A DNA stretch of 9,436 nt from Actinomycetota bacterium. GTDB taxonomy: Bacteria; Actinomycetota; UBA4738. The position numbers were made by a program, and so were the translations under genes. Location: the NCBI GenBank assembly GCA_005885015.1, contig VAYG01000058.1, positions 1 to 9,436 of the forward strand, read 5' to 3'. Below the pieces are notes generated by a model. It worked only from the letters and a program-made list of their open reading frames with translations, was not told where the DNA came from and did not search any database. Positions 1-6,812 of the stretch are shown here, piece by piece; positions within the stretch are counted from its first letter, which is position 1, and every line of letters begins with the position of its first letter.

Positions 1-162
1 GACGCCGGCAGGCCGTTCAGGCTCGTCGACCAGTCCCCGACGGCCTCGCAGGCCGGAGAGCTGCACGACACTCCGAATAGGTTCAAGAAACGGGGATTTA
101 CGCGGGTGAGCTACGTCTACATCGTAGACCTAGAGAGTTCCTTTCTCAGGGTAACAACTTAG
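1..162 (+). CDS. Possible 3' end of an unidentified gene (partial)
   Basis: Frame 1 is open from the window edge to a TAG at 160-162, giving 53 residues and ending in SFLRVTT. Most of its first 31 codons end in G or C, as expected for a real gene in a GC-rich genome; the final 20 or so codons are less biased. The last third is aromatic and beta-like (VSYVYIVDLE). I do not recognise a family and see no domain motif. Another frame is open only to about position 80. It converges on carD, with about 90 bases between the stops and no clear terminator. It could also be chance open sequence. Confidence 0.3.
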   Translation, partial: DAGRPFRLVDQSPTASQAGELHDTPNRFKKRGFTRVSYVYIVDLESSFLRVTT

Positions 163-254
163 ACGGCATTCGATGGTGACTGGAGCGCCGAGGGAGCCAC
201 GGCCGATTGCCCGCGCATCGTATATGTTGCCCTGACCGCGTACCGGCGTCGGGC

Positions 255-842
255 CTATCGGCGCTCGTCGAGGACGTCGTTCAGCATTGCTTCGGCGTGC
301 TCCGCGGTCGAGTCAAAGGCGAGAGTCAACTCCGAGAGCAGGATCTCACGGGCCTTGGCCAGCATCCGCGTGTCCGCCGTGGACAAGCCCTTCTCTCCCA
401 CCCTAGGGGAGAGGTCCCTGACCACTTCTGATACTTGGTAGATATCGCCAGAGACAAGCTTGGCCAGGTTTGCCTTGTACCGCCGGCTCCAGATGCTCGA
501 AATCCCGCCCTGGGCCGCGCGGAGGAGGTCGAACACCTTGCTGACCTCTTCCTTGGACGCCACCTCGCGCAATCCGACCTGGTCGGCGCTATCCACTGGC
601 ACCAGGAGGGTCAGGCCGTGCGGAAGGCACAGCTTCAGGTAGATTCTCGCATTCCCAAAGACATCCAGCTCCACGAGGTCCTCGATCACCGCCGCCCCAT
701 GGTAGGGGTGTACGACTTGGTCTCCCTTGCCGAACACCACGTCCTGTTTATGGTCTCTTCCATTCGTTGGGGTGAAGACGGACGGCTCAATGCCAGCCGT
801 CAGTGGCTCCGTGCGAACCCTAGGCCGCTTGACGATGCTCAC
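255..842 (-). CDS. carD: CarD/CdnL-family RNA polymerase-binding transcription factor (first copy)
   Basis: CarD binds the RNA polymerase beta subunit and stabilises the open promoter complex, especially at rRNA and other housekeeping promoters. Residues 36-90 form the Tudor-like polymerase-interacting domain (FGKGDQVVHPYHGAAVIE opens it). Residues 100-190 form the helical DNA-binding domain, with W118 in IWSRRYKANL matching the conserved tryptophan that contacts the upstream edge of the transcription bubble. RMLAKAREILLSEL is also typical. The family is usually about 160 aa; this GTG start at 842 gives 195 aa with a 34-residue basic, unconserved extension. I kept it because a GGGAG lies 9 bases upstream and it leaves a 29-base gap to the preceding gene. 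GTG codons at 740 and 737 would give the normal length but have a weak ribosome site. A second carD ends the window. Family call is very secure; the start is not. Confidence 0.93.
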   Translation of the reverse strand: MSIVKRPRVRTEPLTAGIEPSVFTPTNGRDHKQDVVFGKGDQVVHPYHGAAVIEDLVELDVFGNARIYLKLCLPHGLTLLVPVDSADQVGLREVASKEEVSKVFDLLRAAQGGISSIWSRRYKANLAKLVSGDIYQVSEVVRDLSPRVGEKGLSTADTRMLAKAREILLSELTLAFDSTAEHAEAMLNDVLDERR

Positions 843-871
843 CTCCAGTCACTCCCGCGAAGGATCCACAT

Positions 872-1054
872 CTACCGGGAGGTCGGCTTTGGCCGATAGG
901 TCCGGGGGACCTCATGCTGCCAGCACTGCCCGGTGCTGTTGTATGTAGACAGCACTGTGGAGCAGCCGCTCACTTCGCAGACCCGGCGTCCCGGAAATCT
1001 GGGAATCTGTTCGTCCCTTCGAGAGGACAGGAGTGTGCTCAACCTCTTGGTCAT
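872..1054 (-). CDS. Small zinc-finger-like protein (CxxxxC...CxxH), 60 aa
   Basis: The 60-residue product has a basic N-terminus followed by C26, C31, C44 and H47, spaced C-x4-C-x12-C-x2-H around CSTVLSTYN. This is a plausible single zinc site, and the spacing resembles small zinc-binding proteins of actinobacterial genomes, though I cannot name the family. Its ATG overlaps the TGA of the preceding zinc-ribbon gene (ATGA), so it is probably translated by reinitiation. carD follows 29 bases later (or 131 if carD starts at 740), which suggests one transcript. The coupling and the clean Cys/His pattern are the main support. An upstream start in the same frame at 1189 would overlap the neighbouring gene heavily and is unlikely. 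The role is unknown; nucleic-acid or protein binding near the transcription machinery is only a guess. Confidence 0.65.
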   Translation of the reverse strand: MTKRLSTLLSSRRDEQIPRFPGRRVCEVSGCSTVLSTYNSTGQCWQHEVPRTYRPKPTSR

Positions 1055-1359
1055 GAGCCCGCTCCAACGTTCGCCACAGCCGGCTCTCGCTGATCCAGTC
1101 TGGAGGGCCTCTTGCCGGTGGTGCAGTATGGACAGTGGTAGTCGACGTCGGAATCGTTGAAATCGGATTGGAACAGTGTGATGCCGCAAACAGGACAGGA
1201 AAACCGTTCAGTCCTTGACGCTGTGGAGCCCTCGCCCTTCACCACAGCAGTCCTGGAGTGCCGTGCGATGGTAAGGCCGCCCCATGCGGCAGATCCCTTC
1301 GCCTGACGCGCCGCTGCTCGCTTCCGTTCTGGATCCAACGGGCTCCGCAGACGGCGCAT
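1051..1359 (-). CDS. Small zinc-ribbon protein (CxxC-x17-CxxC), 102 aa
   Basis: The C-terminal half carries a treble-clef or zinc-ribbon pattern: C55 and C58 in FSCPVCGITLF, and C76 and C79 in YHCPYCTTGKRP, separated by an acidic stretch (SDFNDSDVDY). The first 45 residues are basic and probably disordered. I chose the ATG at 1359 because it overlaps by one base the stop of a short upstream ORF (TGATG) and because the frame then runs cleanly into the ATGA junction with the next gene. A GTG at 1245, preceded by CAGGA, would give a 64-aa protein that keeps the whole ribbon. Third-position GC is visibly lower than in the operon at the right of the window. I recognise the fold type but not the family, and no function can be assigned. 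Confidence 0.6.
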   Translation of the reverse strand: MRRLRSPLDPERKRAAARQAKGSAAWGGLTIARHSRTAVVKGEGSTASRTERFSCPVCGITLFQSDFNDSDVDYHCPYCTTGKRPSRLDQREPAVANVGAGS

Positions 1360-1427
1360 CAAGCTCGGGGCGAACCGCTCACGACGATCACGACTTGCAG
1401 GAACTGGCAGATGGAGCGATGTGACAC
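1359..1427 (-). CDS. Possible 22-aa leader peptide of the zinc-protein/carD cluster
   Basis: A GTG at 1427 is preceded at 5-base spacing by a strong ribosome site, AGGGAGG at 1434-1440. It opens a 22-residue ORF with a hydrophobic centre (CQFLQVVIVV). The TGA stop shares its A with the ATG of the zinc-ribbon gene (TGATG). This is the best ribosome site in the region, and the zinc-ribbon ATG itself has almost none, so this ORF probably loads ribosomes for the cluster. No run of one amino acid suggests classical attenuation. The same frame is open up to a GTG at 1544, so a 61-aa product is possible. Confidence 0.35.
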   Translation of the reverse strand: MSHRSICQFLQVVIVVSGSPRA

Positions 1428-1443
1428 GGCCACCTCCCTGATA

Positions 1444-1464
1444 ACTCCGCGATTCCGCGGGAGT
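1444..1464 (-). promoter_or_regulatory. Hairpin just upstream of the leader ribosome site
   Basis: ACTCC-GCG at 1444-1451 pairs with CGC-(G)-GGAGT at 1456-1464 around an ATTC loop: eight pairs with one bulged base. In the minus-strand transcript it ends three bases before the AGGGAGG ribosome site, so it could affect access of the ribosome to the leader ORF. It has no T-run, so it is not an obvious terminator. The function is inferred from position only. Confidence 0.3.
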
Positions 1465-1501
1465 GAGGGACTGGTGGGGAAGCACCGGTCGGTCGCTCTG
1501 C

Positions 1502-1532
1502 GCGAACCAACAGGCGGGTGCCTGTTCGTCGC
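1502..1532. other. Inverted repeat (hairpin) in the divergent csp/zinc-protein region
   Basis: AACAGGC at 1509-1515 pairs perfectly with GCCTGTT at 1520-1526 around a GGGT loop. Beyond a 3x2 internal loop, GCGA at 1502-1505 pairs with TCGC at 1529-1532. The 11 pairs could form an RNA hairpin on either strand or serve as a dyad operator between the divergent transcripts. There is no flanking T-run, so an intrinsic terminator is not supported. Confidence 0.3.
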
Positions 1533-1547
1533 ATAGTTTAACACGGT

Positions 1548-1587
1548 GGCCCCTGGCTCCTCCAGAAAGGGGGCCCTCGAGGAGGAG
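1548..1587 (+). promoter_or_regulatory. Interleaved alternative stems in the cold-shock gene leader
   Basis: GGCCCC (1548-1553) can pair with GGGGCC (1570-1575), and CTCCTCC (1557-1563) with GGAGGAG (1581-1587). The two stems interleave, so they would form either mutually exclusive structures or a pseudoknot. They lie about 100 bases upstream of the csp start, where the 5' leaders of cold-shock mRNAs are known in other bacteria to fold differently with temperature. The pairings are read directly from the sequence; the thermosensor role is inferred, and it is not known that the csp transcript starts upstream of them. Confidence 0.25.
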
Positions 1588-1685
1588 TGGAATCGCCGTG
1601 TATGGTGAGCACCCTGGACACTCGGTCCTCAGCGTTTGCAGCCCTGGGACCGTCCCCGGTAGACGCCCGAGGAAGGGGGTGTGCA

Positions 1686-1883
1686 ATGGCGACCGGCGTC
1701 GTGAAGTGGTTTAACGCTAGCAAGAAGTACGGTTTCATCGCCCAAGAGGGCGGCCCGGACGTGTTCGTGCACGCCAACGAGGTCGCAGGAGGATCTACTT
1801 TGAGGGAGGGCCAACGCGTCGAGTTCGATATCACGCAAGGCGCGAAGGGTCCCCAGGCGACGAACGTCAGGGCCATCGGGTAG
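1686..1883 (+). CDS. cspA: Cold-shock protein (CspA family, single CSD)
   Basis: This is a 65-aa single cold-shock domain, the normal length for the family. It binds single-stranded RNA and DNA and acts as an RNA chaperone in the cytoplasm. The opening GVVKWFNASKKYGFI carries the RNP1 site (K14-Y15-G16-F17-I18) and W8, and DVFVH (25-29) is RNP2. The usual KGFGFI is KKYGFI here. The ATG at 1686 is preceded by AGGAAGGGGGTG, and the domain begins right after it, so longer in-frame starts back to 1587 are rejected. The AsnC-type gene starts 70 bases downstream on the same strand and is probably co-transcribed. The promoter was not identifiable. Confidence 0.97.
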   Translation: MATGVVKWFNASKKYGFIAQEGGPDVFVHANEVAGGSTLREGQRVEFDITQGAKGPQATNVRAIG

Positions 1884-1953
1884 AGGGGTGGCGCGTCCCT
1901 CCCGGGCACAGCCGCGGTGGGCCACTAGGGGTATGGAGAGCGTTGGAGGACCG

Positions 1954-2190
1954 GTGGTTCGAGCGTACGTCTTCATCCAGACCCGGGTTGGCATGGGCCC
2001 GCAGGTGGCCAAGGATGTGGGAGGAATCCAGGGTGTGCTCTCCTCCGAGGGCGTCACCGGCCCCTATGACGTCATCGCTCGTGCCGAGGCCGCGACCCTA
2101 GACGATCTCGGCAGGCTGGTGGGAACCGCGATTCACGCCGTAGACGGCATCACCCGCACCATCACGTGCATCCGGACTCACTCCTCGTGA
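1954..2190 (+). CDS. Stand-alone Lrp/AsnC ligand-binding (RAM) domain protein
   Basis: This 78-residue alpha/beta protein corresponds to the C-terminal ligand-binding and oligomerisation domain of Lrp/AsnC regulators, without the DNA-binding helix-turn-helix. Typical features are the opening VRAYVFIQT strand, VTGPYDVIARAEA (about residues 43-55), and VDGITRTITC near the end. Such stand-alone RAM proteins form dimers or higher assemblies and may sense amino acids or modulate full-length Lrp paralogues. I chose GTG 1954 because GGAGGA lies 4-5 bases upstream and the domain starts at once; an ATG at 1933 and a further upstream start at 1888 add unconserved residues. It follows csp by 70 bases. 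The ligand is unknown. Confidence 0.85.
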   Translation: MVRAYVFIQTRVGMGPQVAKDVGGIQGVLSSEGVTGPYDVIARAEAATLDDLGRLVGTAIHAVDGITRTITCIRTHSS

Positions 2191-2235
2191 GGGATCAGCG
2201 GCACATGCAGGCACGAGGGGTGTGAGTGGTGGATG

Positions 2236-2267
2236 AGTGTTGGACCAGGCTCCCCATGCTGAACACT
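2236..2267. terminator. Candidate T-less hairpin between convergent genes
   Basis: AGTGTT (2236-2241) and AACACT (2262-2267) form a perfect outer stem, with an inner CAG/CTG extension (2246-2248 and 2259-2261). It lies between the AsnC-type gene and the sigma-factor gene, which converge here. Neither strand shows a U-tract after it, so termination is inferred from position. A second small inverted repeat (CGCGG/CCGCG) overlaps the sigma-factor stop codon. Confidence 0.25.
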
Positions 2268-2282
2268 ACCGACCCGCGGTTT

Positions 2283-3680
<1,398 letters not shown>

Positions 3681-3813
3681 GAGTCTCACCAGTGTCCCAT
3701 TACTGAGGCATCGGCCGGGCCTCACCTGCTGAACGAGGTGTAGCGAGCCTCCCGAGCACCGTGTCAGACCTACTGCATGACAATGGGAGACCGCCGCCGC
3801 GCAGACGTTCAGG

Positions 3814-3841
3814 ACGATACTGGAAGCCCGCGCGGTGTCCA
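3814..3841 (-). promoter_or_regulatory. Candidate promoter of the sigma-factor gene
   Basis: On the minus strand, TGGACA (3841-3836; 5 of 6 matches to TTGACA) is followed after 16 bases by TATCGT (3819-3814; 4 of 6 matches to TATAAT). Transcription would start near 3807, leaving an untranslated leader of about 125 bases before the ATG at 3680. The match is good for a GC-rich genome but could be chance. Confidence 0.3.
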
Positions 3842-3899
3842 CCAAGCGGGCCCCCCGGGCTAGGTTGAGGGGGTAGGGGAGGTGTGACTTCCCTTGAGG

Positions 3900-4691
3900 T
3901 CAACTGAGGTATTGCCGTCTGACTCCCCTCACCAGAATCTGCCGAAGGCCCGCTCGATACAAGGGCGGGGCCAGGATCCGGACGAGCTGGAAGACGGCAA
4001 GGGATCGGGGGACGGACACCTCGGGCGCGATGCCGTCTTCTACTGCCCGAACGATCACATGCGCAACGCGCTCCGGCCGCATGACCAGGCGGCGCGGCAT
4101 CCCACGCTGTGGGAAGCCTTCGGTCTGCACCAAGCCGGGGTTCACCGCGGTGACCAGAACGCGCGGAGCGAGCTCCGTATGCAATGACTCCGAGAACGCG
4201 ATGACCGCGTGTTTGGTCGCCGAGTAGACGGCGCTCCCGGGGACGGCGAACCTCCCTGCCAAAGATGCCACGTTGACCACGTGACCCCCGGACTCAACGA
4301 GGGGGGGCAGGAAGACCTTTGTTGCCATGACGATCGCCGTGAAGTTGGTGCGGATCAGGCTGACCAGGTAGCCCAAGTCGACGTCCCGGAACGGCCCCCC
4401 TCCAGGGATACCCGCGTTGTTCACGAGGACGTCCACCCGACCGAATGTGGTGAGCGCCTGGTCCCGGAGCGCCTCGAGCTCCGTCAGCTCGGTCACGTCG
4501 CACCGCTGGACCACAGCGGTGCCTCCTCTCACCCGGATCGCGCGTGCCAGCGCTTCCAGCCGTTCCTCTCGGCGAGCCGCCAGCACCATCCGGGAACCGC
4601 GCCGAGCAAAGAGGTCGGCTGTGACCCATCCGATGCCGGCTGATGCGCCGGTCACGACCACGACCGCCCCGCGAAGCTCTTTCCTCGGCAC
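3900..4691 (-). CDS. Short-chain dehydrogenase/reductase (classical SDR)
   Basis: This 263-residue Rossmann-fold oxidoreductase uses NAD(P)H. The cofactor loop is TGASAGIG (14-21), the basic residues in AARREERLE suggest a preference for NADP, NNAG is at 91-94, and the catalytic residues are S143, Y156 and K160 in the order S-x12-Y-x3-K. NPGLVQTEGF follows, as in the family. The basic C-terminal tail with hydrophobic stretches (VFQLVRILAPPLY) suggests membrane association, as in SDRs acting on lipids. The GTG at 4691 places the first strand at residue 9, as usual, though its ribosome site is weak. It is divergent from the plsC-like gene and 219 bases upstream of the sigma-factor ATG. The substrate cannot be told; neighbouring lipid acylation is only a hint. 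Confidence 0.93.
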   Translation of the reverse strand: MPRKELRGAVVVVTGASAGIGWVTADLFARRGSRMVLAARREERLEALARAIRVRGGTAVVQRCDVTELTELEALRDQALTTFGRVDVLVNNAGIPGGGPFRDVDLGYLVSLIRTNFTAIVMATKVFLPPLVESGGHVVNVASLAGRFAVPGSAVYSATKHAVIAFSESLHTELAPRVLVTAVNPGLVQTEGFPQRGMPRRLVMRPERVAHVIVRAVEDGIAPEVSVPRSLAVFQLVRILAPPLYRAGLRQILVRGVRRQYLS

Positions 4692-4827
4692 CGCGCCACA
4701 CTACACAGGGCCACAGCACGAGCGGAGGCCGGTCGCAGGGAGAGTTGCTGAGTTGGCCTGGTTTGGGTGAGGGTGCCCTGTGTACCAGCGTAGGGTCGCC
4801 CCCGCAACAGTCGAGAAGGGGCACTGG

Positions 4828-4959
4828 ATGACGCTGGATCAGCGGGTCCAGCGCCCCAGCCGCTCCCGTGAGCTGCCCGACGTCTCGGGGCGAGGGGCCC
4901 GGTTCTCAACGAGCTCAGCGCATCTGCGGCCGCCCACGTACCCTTTCGCACGGGTGTAG
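4828..4959 (+). CDS. Possible 43-aa upstream ORF before the acyltransferase gene
   Basis: An ATG preceded by GAGAAGGGGC (about 6-base spacing) opens 43 codons ending in TAG 12 bases before the acyltransferase TTG start. The product is Arg- and Ser-rich with no recognisable domain. Its first codons contain a perfect 7-bp inverted repeat, CGCTGGA (4832-4838) and TCCAGCG (4847-4853), with an 8-base loop. It may be a leader peptide or chance open sequence; third-position GC is about 80%, which is not decisive here. Confidence 0.27.
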   Translation: MTLDQRVQRPSRSRELPDVSGRGARFSTSSAHLRPPTYPFARV

Positions 4960-4971
4960 GAAGGGGCCGAC

Positions 4972-5685
4972 TTGACTCCGAATCCGCGCGAAGGGGGTGT
5001 CTGGTGGGCCGTGGGCCGGGCGACGGTCGGGACCCTCGTTAAGACGGCGTTCCGGCTCCGGGTAGCGGGCGCCGGGAACGTCCCTGAGAGCGGCGGCGCG
5101 CTCCTCGCGTACAACCACATCAGCGTGCTCGACGCCCTGTTCGTCGCCCTCCCCATCATCGAGCGGGGGAGGGCCGTTCACTTCTTCGTCTTGAGCGAAG
5201 ACTTCGAGCGGCCGATCGTGGGCTGGGGCCTGCGAAAGACCGGCCAGATCCCGATCCGCCGCGGGTTCGGTGACTGGTCGGCGATCGAGACCAGCGCGGG
5301 CGTGCTCAAGGGGGGGATGCTCGCGGGGATCGCCCCGGAGGGAACCATCGGCGAGGGCGCGGAGCTCTTGCCGGGGCAGAAGGGAGCCGCCCGGATCGCA
5401 TTGATGGGAGGTGCCCCCGTGATCCCAGTGGGCCTGTGGGGCACCCAGCGCCGCTGGCCGAAGTCGGGGCTGAGCCTTTCCCTGCCCGTGCGGCCGACTG
5501 TCGCGGTCTTCTACGGAGAGCCGATCCACACCGAAGGCGACCCGAAGCGCAGGCCCGACGTCCAGGCGCTCACCGACCGGATCATGGAAGACATCGCCGG
5601 GCTCGTGGCACAGGCGCGCCGCGGCTCCCAGCCGGCCCCGCACAGCTCTCCGGGGCAGGGCGCGGAGGGGCGGCCCACTTCGTAG
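4972..5685 (+). CDS. plsC: 1-acyl-sn-glycerol-3-phosphate acyltransferase (PlsC/LPLAT family)
   Basis: This 237-residue enzyme is expected to transfer a fatty acyl group to lysophosphatidic acid, giving phosphatidic acid at the inner face of the membrane. The catalytic NHxxxxD box is N48-H49...D54 (YNHISVLDA). Block II is GQIPIRRG (91-98), the phosphate-binding block III is APEGTIGEG (121-129), and block IV is VIPVGLWG (150-157). The N-terminal 30 residues form a hydrophobic helix (VGRATVGTLVKTAF). The C-terminal tail from about 215 is Gly/Pro/Ser-rich and disordered. TTG at 4972 is the start: AGGAAGG precedes it and it gives the standard distance to the NH box. It is divergent from the SDR gene and convergent with the tRNA. 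Family members also acylate other lysolipids, so the exact acceptor is inferred. Confidence 0.92.
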   Translation: MTPNPREGGVWWAVGRATVGTLVKTAFRLRVAGAGNVPESGGALLAYNHISVLDALFVALPIIERGRAVHFFVLSEDFERPIVGWGLRKTGQIPIRRGFGDWSAIETSAGVLKGGMLAGIAPEGTIGEGAELLPGQKGAARIALMGGAPVIPVGLWGTQRRWPKSGLSLSLPVRPTVAVFYGEPIHTEGDPKRRPDVQALTDRIMEDIAGLVAQARRGSQPAPHSSPGQGAEGRPTS

Positions 5686-5907
5686 CCCATCTCAGTCGCC
5701 CTTGCCAAAGCTCGCAACGCCTCATCGTTGTGGCCCGGAGCCAGTCTGAAGGACGGCCCGCCGCGAATCGTTTGGTGGCCCCGATGGACGCCGGGGAAGG
5801 CCCCCCGATCGTGAGCAAATGTGAGCAGAAGAGGGTCTTGGCCAGCACTAAGGAGAGACCTTCGAAGGGGATTAGGGCCGCTGACCTGCGATTTTGGGGA
5901 GCGAGCG

Positions 5908-5981
5908 AGCTGGCGGTGGGATTCGAACCCACGACCTAGCGATTACAAGTCGCTTGCGCTACCGGACTGCGCCACGCCAGC
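5908..5981 (-). tRNA. tRNA-Thr (anticodon UGU)
   Basis: The 74-nt cloverleaf is complete. The acceptor stem is GCTGGCG (5981-5975) with CGCCAGC (5915-5909), and the D-arm region holds GCGCAGTCCGGTAGCGC. The anticodon stem AGCGA/TCGCT carries the loop CTTGTAA (5949-5943) with anticodon TGT at 5947-5945. The T arm is GTGGG-TTCGAAT-CCCAC. The discriminator base is U, as in threonine tRNAs, and the CCA end is not encoded. The first 39 nt coincide with the 3' end of the rlmB reading frame. A TACGAT (-10-like) lies just 5' of the tRNA at 5993-5988, but no good -35 is visible, so it is probably made by processing of the operon transcript. I saw no T-rich terminator in the 220 bases beyond it. Confidence 0.97.
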
Positions 5982-6812
5982 CGGGCCATCGTAGCAGCGA
6001 CCCAGCTGGAGACCCGCCCACCCAGACCGGCGAAGAGCGTAGCCGAACAGGGCCACAGCCAGGGCCGCCGATGCGTTCAGCGACGCCGTCCGCCCGGGCA
6101 TCGGGATGGCCACCAGGAGATCGCAGGCCTCCCGGGTCAGCCTGGACAATCCGACGTCCTCTGCCCCCACGACCAGGGCCAGCGGACGGGGAGGCGGCGC
6201 GGCATCGTGGATGTCATGGGACGCGCTCTGGTCCAGGCCGGCCACGAAATATCCGCGCTCCTGGAGCCGCTCCACGGCCCGAGGGATGTTCGCCACGCGG
6301 GCCACCGGCAGGTGAAGGAGCGCTCCGGCCGAGGCCCGAACCGCCGCCGGCGTGACCGGTGCCGCCCGCCGCTTCCGGATCACCAGCAAGGATGCTCCGG
6401 CCGCCTCCGCCGACCGCGCGCACGCCCCGAGGTTCTGCGGATCACCGATCCCCTCGAGGACGACGGCGAGTCCGTTCTCATCGGACGGCACGCGCGAGAG
6501 GTCCCGCTCATCCAGCACGCGAGGGGCCCGAACGATCGCGGCGACGCCCTGATGGTCCTGGAGGCCCAGCCGGTCGATGTCTTCCTCCGCGACCCGCTCG
6601 ACCCGCACGCCGGCCGCCTCGGCCGCGGCAAGCAGGTCGCGGAGGCCCTCCGTCGGCCGGGCCCCTCGGGACACCAGCACCCGGGTGGCCGATCCGGACC
6701 GGATGGCCTCGAAGACGGTGCGCCGGGCTCCGAGGGCGAACGTGCCCGGCGACTCCGCAGAGCGGCGCCCGGTCCGGTGAGCCGATCCGGACGCGCGCCC
6801 CGAGCTCCTCAC
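5943..6812 (-). CDS. rlmB: 23S rRNA (guanosine-2'-O-)-methyltransferase, RlmB/TrmH (SPOUT) family
   Basis: This SPOUT-class methyltransferase is expected to 2'-O-methylate a guanosine of 23S rRNA using S-adenosylmethionine through a C-terminal trefoil knot. An N-terminal substrate-binding domain (about residues 28-95, FALGARRTVFEAIRSG...HQGVAAIV) precedes the catalytic domain. Motif 1 is NLGACARSAEAAGA (127-140), motif 2 is LVVGAEDVGL (213-222) with IPMPG, and motif 3 is SLNASAALAVALFGY (244-258). GTG 6812 overlaps the ispF stop (GTGA) after GGGGGA, giving 289 aa; a longer frame back to 7007 lies over ispF and is rejected. The frame has no stop before the tRNA: the last 12 codons are tRNA-Thr sequence and the stop is the TAA in its anticodon loop. 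About 25 residues after FGYALRR therefore look like an unconserved tail. Confidence 0.93.
   Translation of the reverse strand: MRSSGRASGSAHRTGRRSAESPGTFALGARRTVFEAIRSGSATRVLVSRGARPTEGLRDLLAAAEAAGVRVERVAEEDIDRLGLQDHQGVAAIVRAPRVLDERDLSRVPSDENGLAVVLEGIGDPQNLGACARSAEAAGASLLVIRKRRAAPVTPAAVRASAGALLHLPVARVANIPRAVERLQERGYFVAGLDQSASHDIHDAAPPPRPLALVVGAEDVGLSRLTREACDLLVAIPMPGRTASLNASAALAVALFGYALRRSGWAGLQLGRCYDGPAGVAQSGSASDL

Noticed and set aside
111..129. Overlapping short inverted repeats (GTCTAC-ATC-GTAGAC and CTACG/CGTAG)
   Set aside because: The stem is six bp with a 3-base loop and lies inside the possible partial gene; no terminator tail follows.
435..899. 154-aa plus-strand ORF
   Set aside because: It mirrors the carD gene, whose family identity is certain.
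3681..3845. 55-residue N-terminal extension of the sigma factor
   Set aside because: It is not like any sigma-factor N-terminus, covers the candidate promoter, and the ATG at 3680 has a ribosome site.
5859..5868. Perfect palindrome CCTTCGAAGG after plsC
   Set aside because: It is short, single, and has no T-run or repeated copy, so it is expected by chance at this composition.
5436..6355. Plus-strand ORFs at 5436-5939 and 5894-6355 containing VGFEPTT and GGGIRTHDL
   Set aside because: These strings are well-known false translations of the antisense strand of tRNA T-arm and anticodon regions; here they lie over tRNA-Thr.
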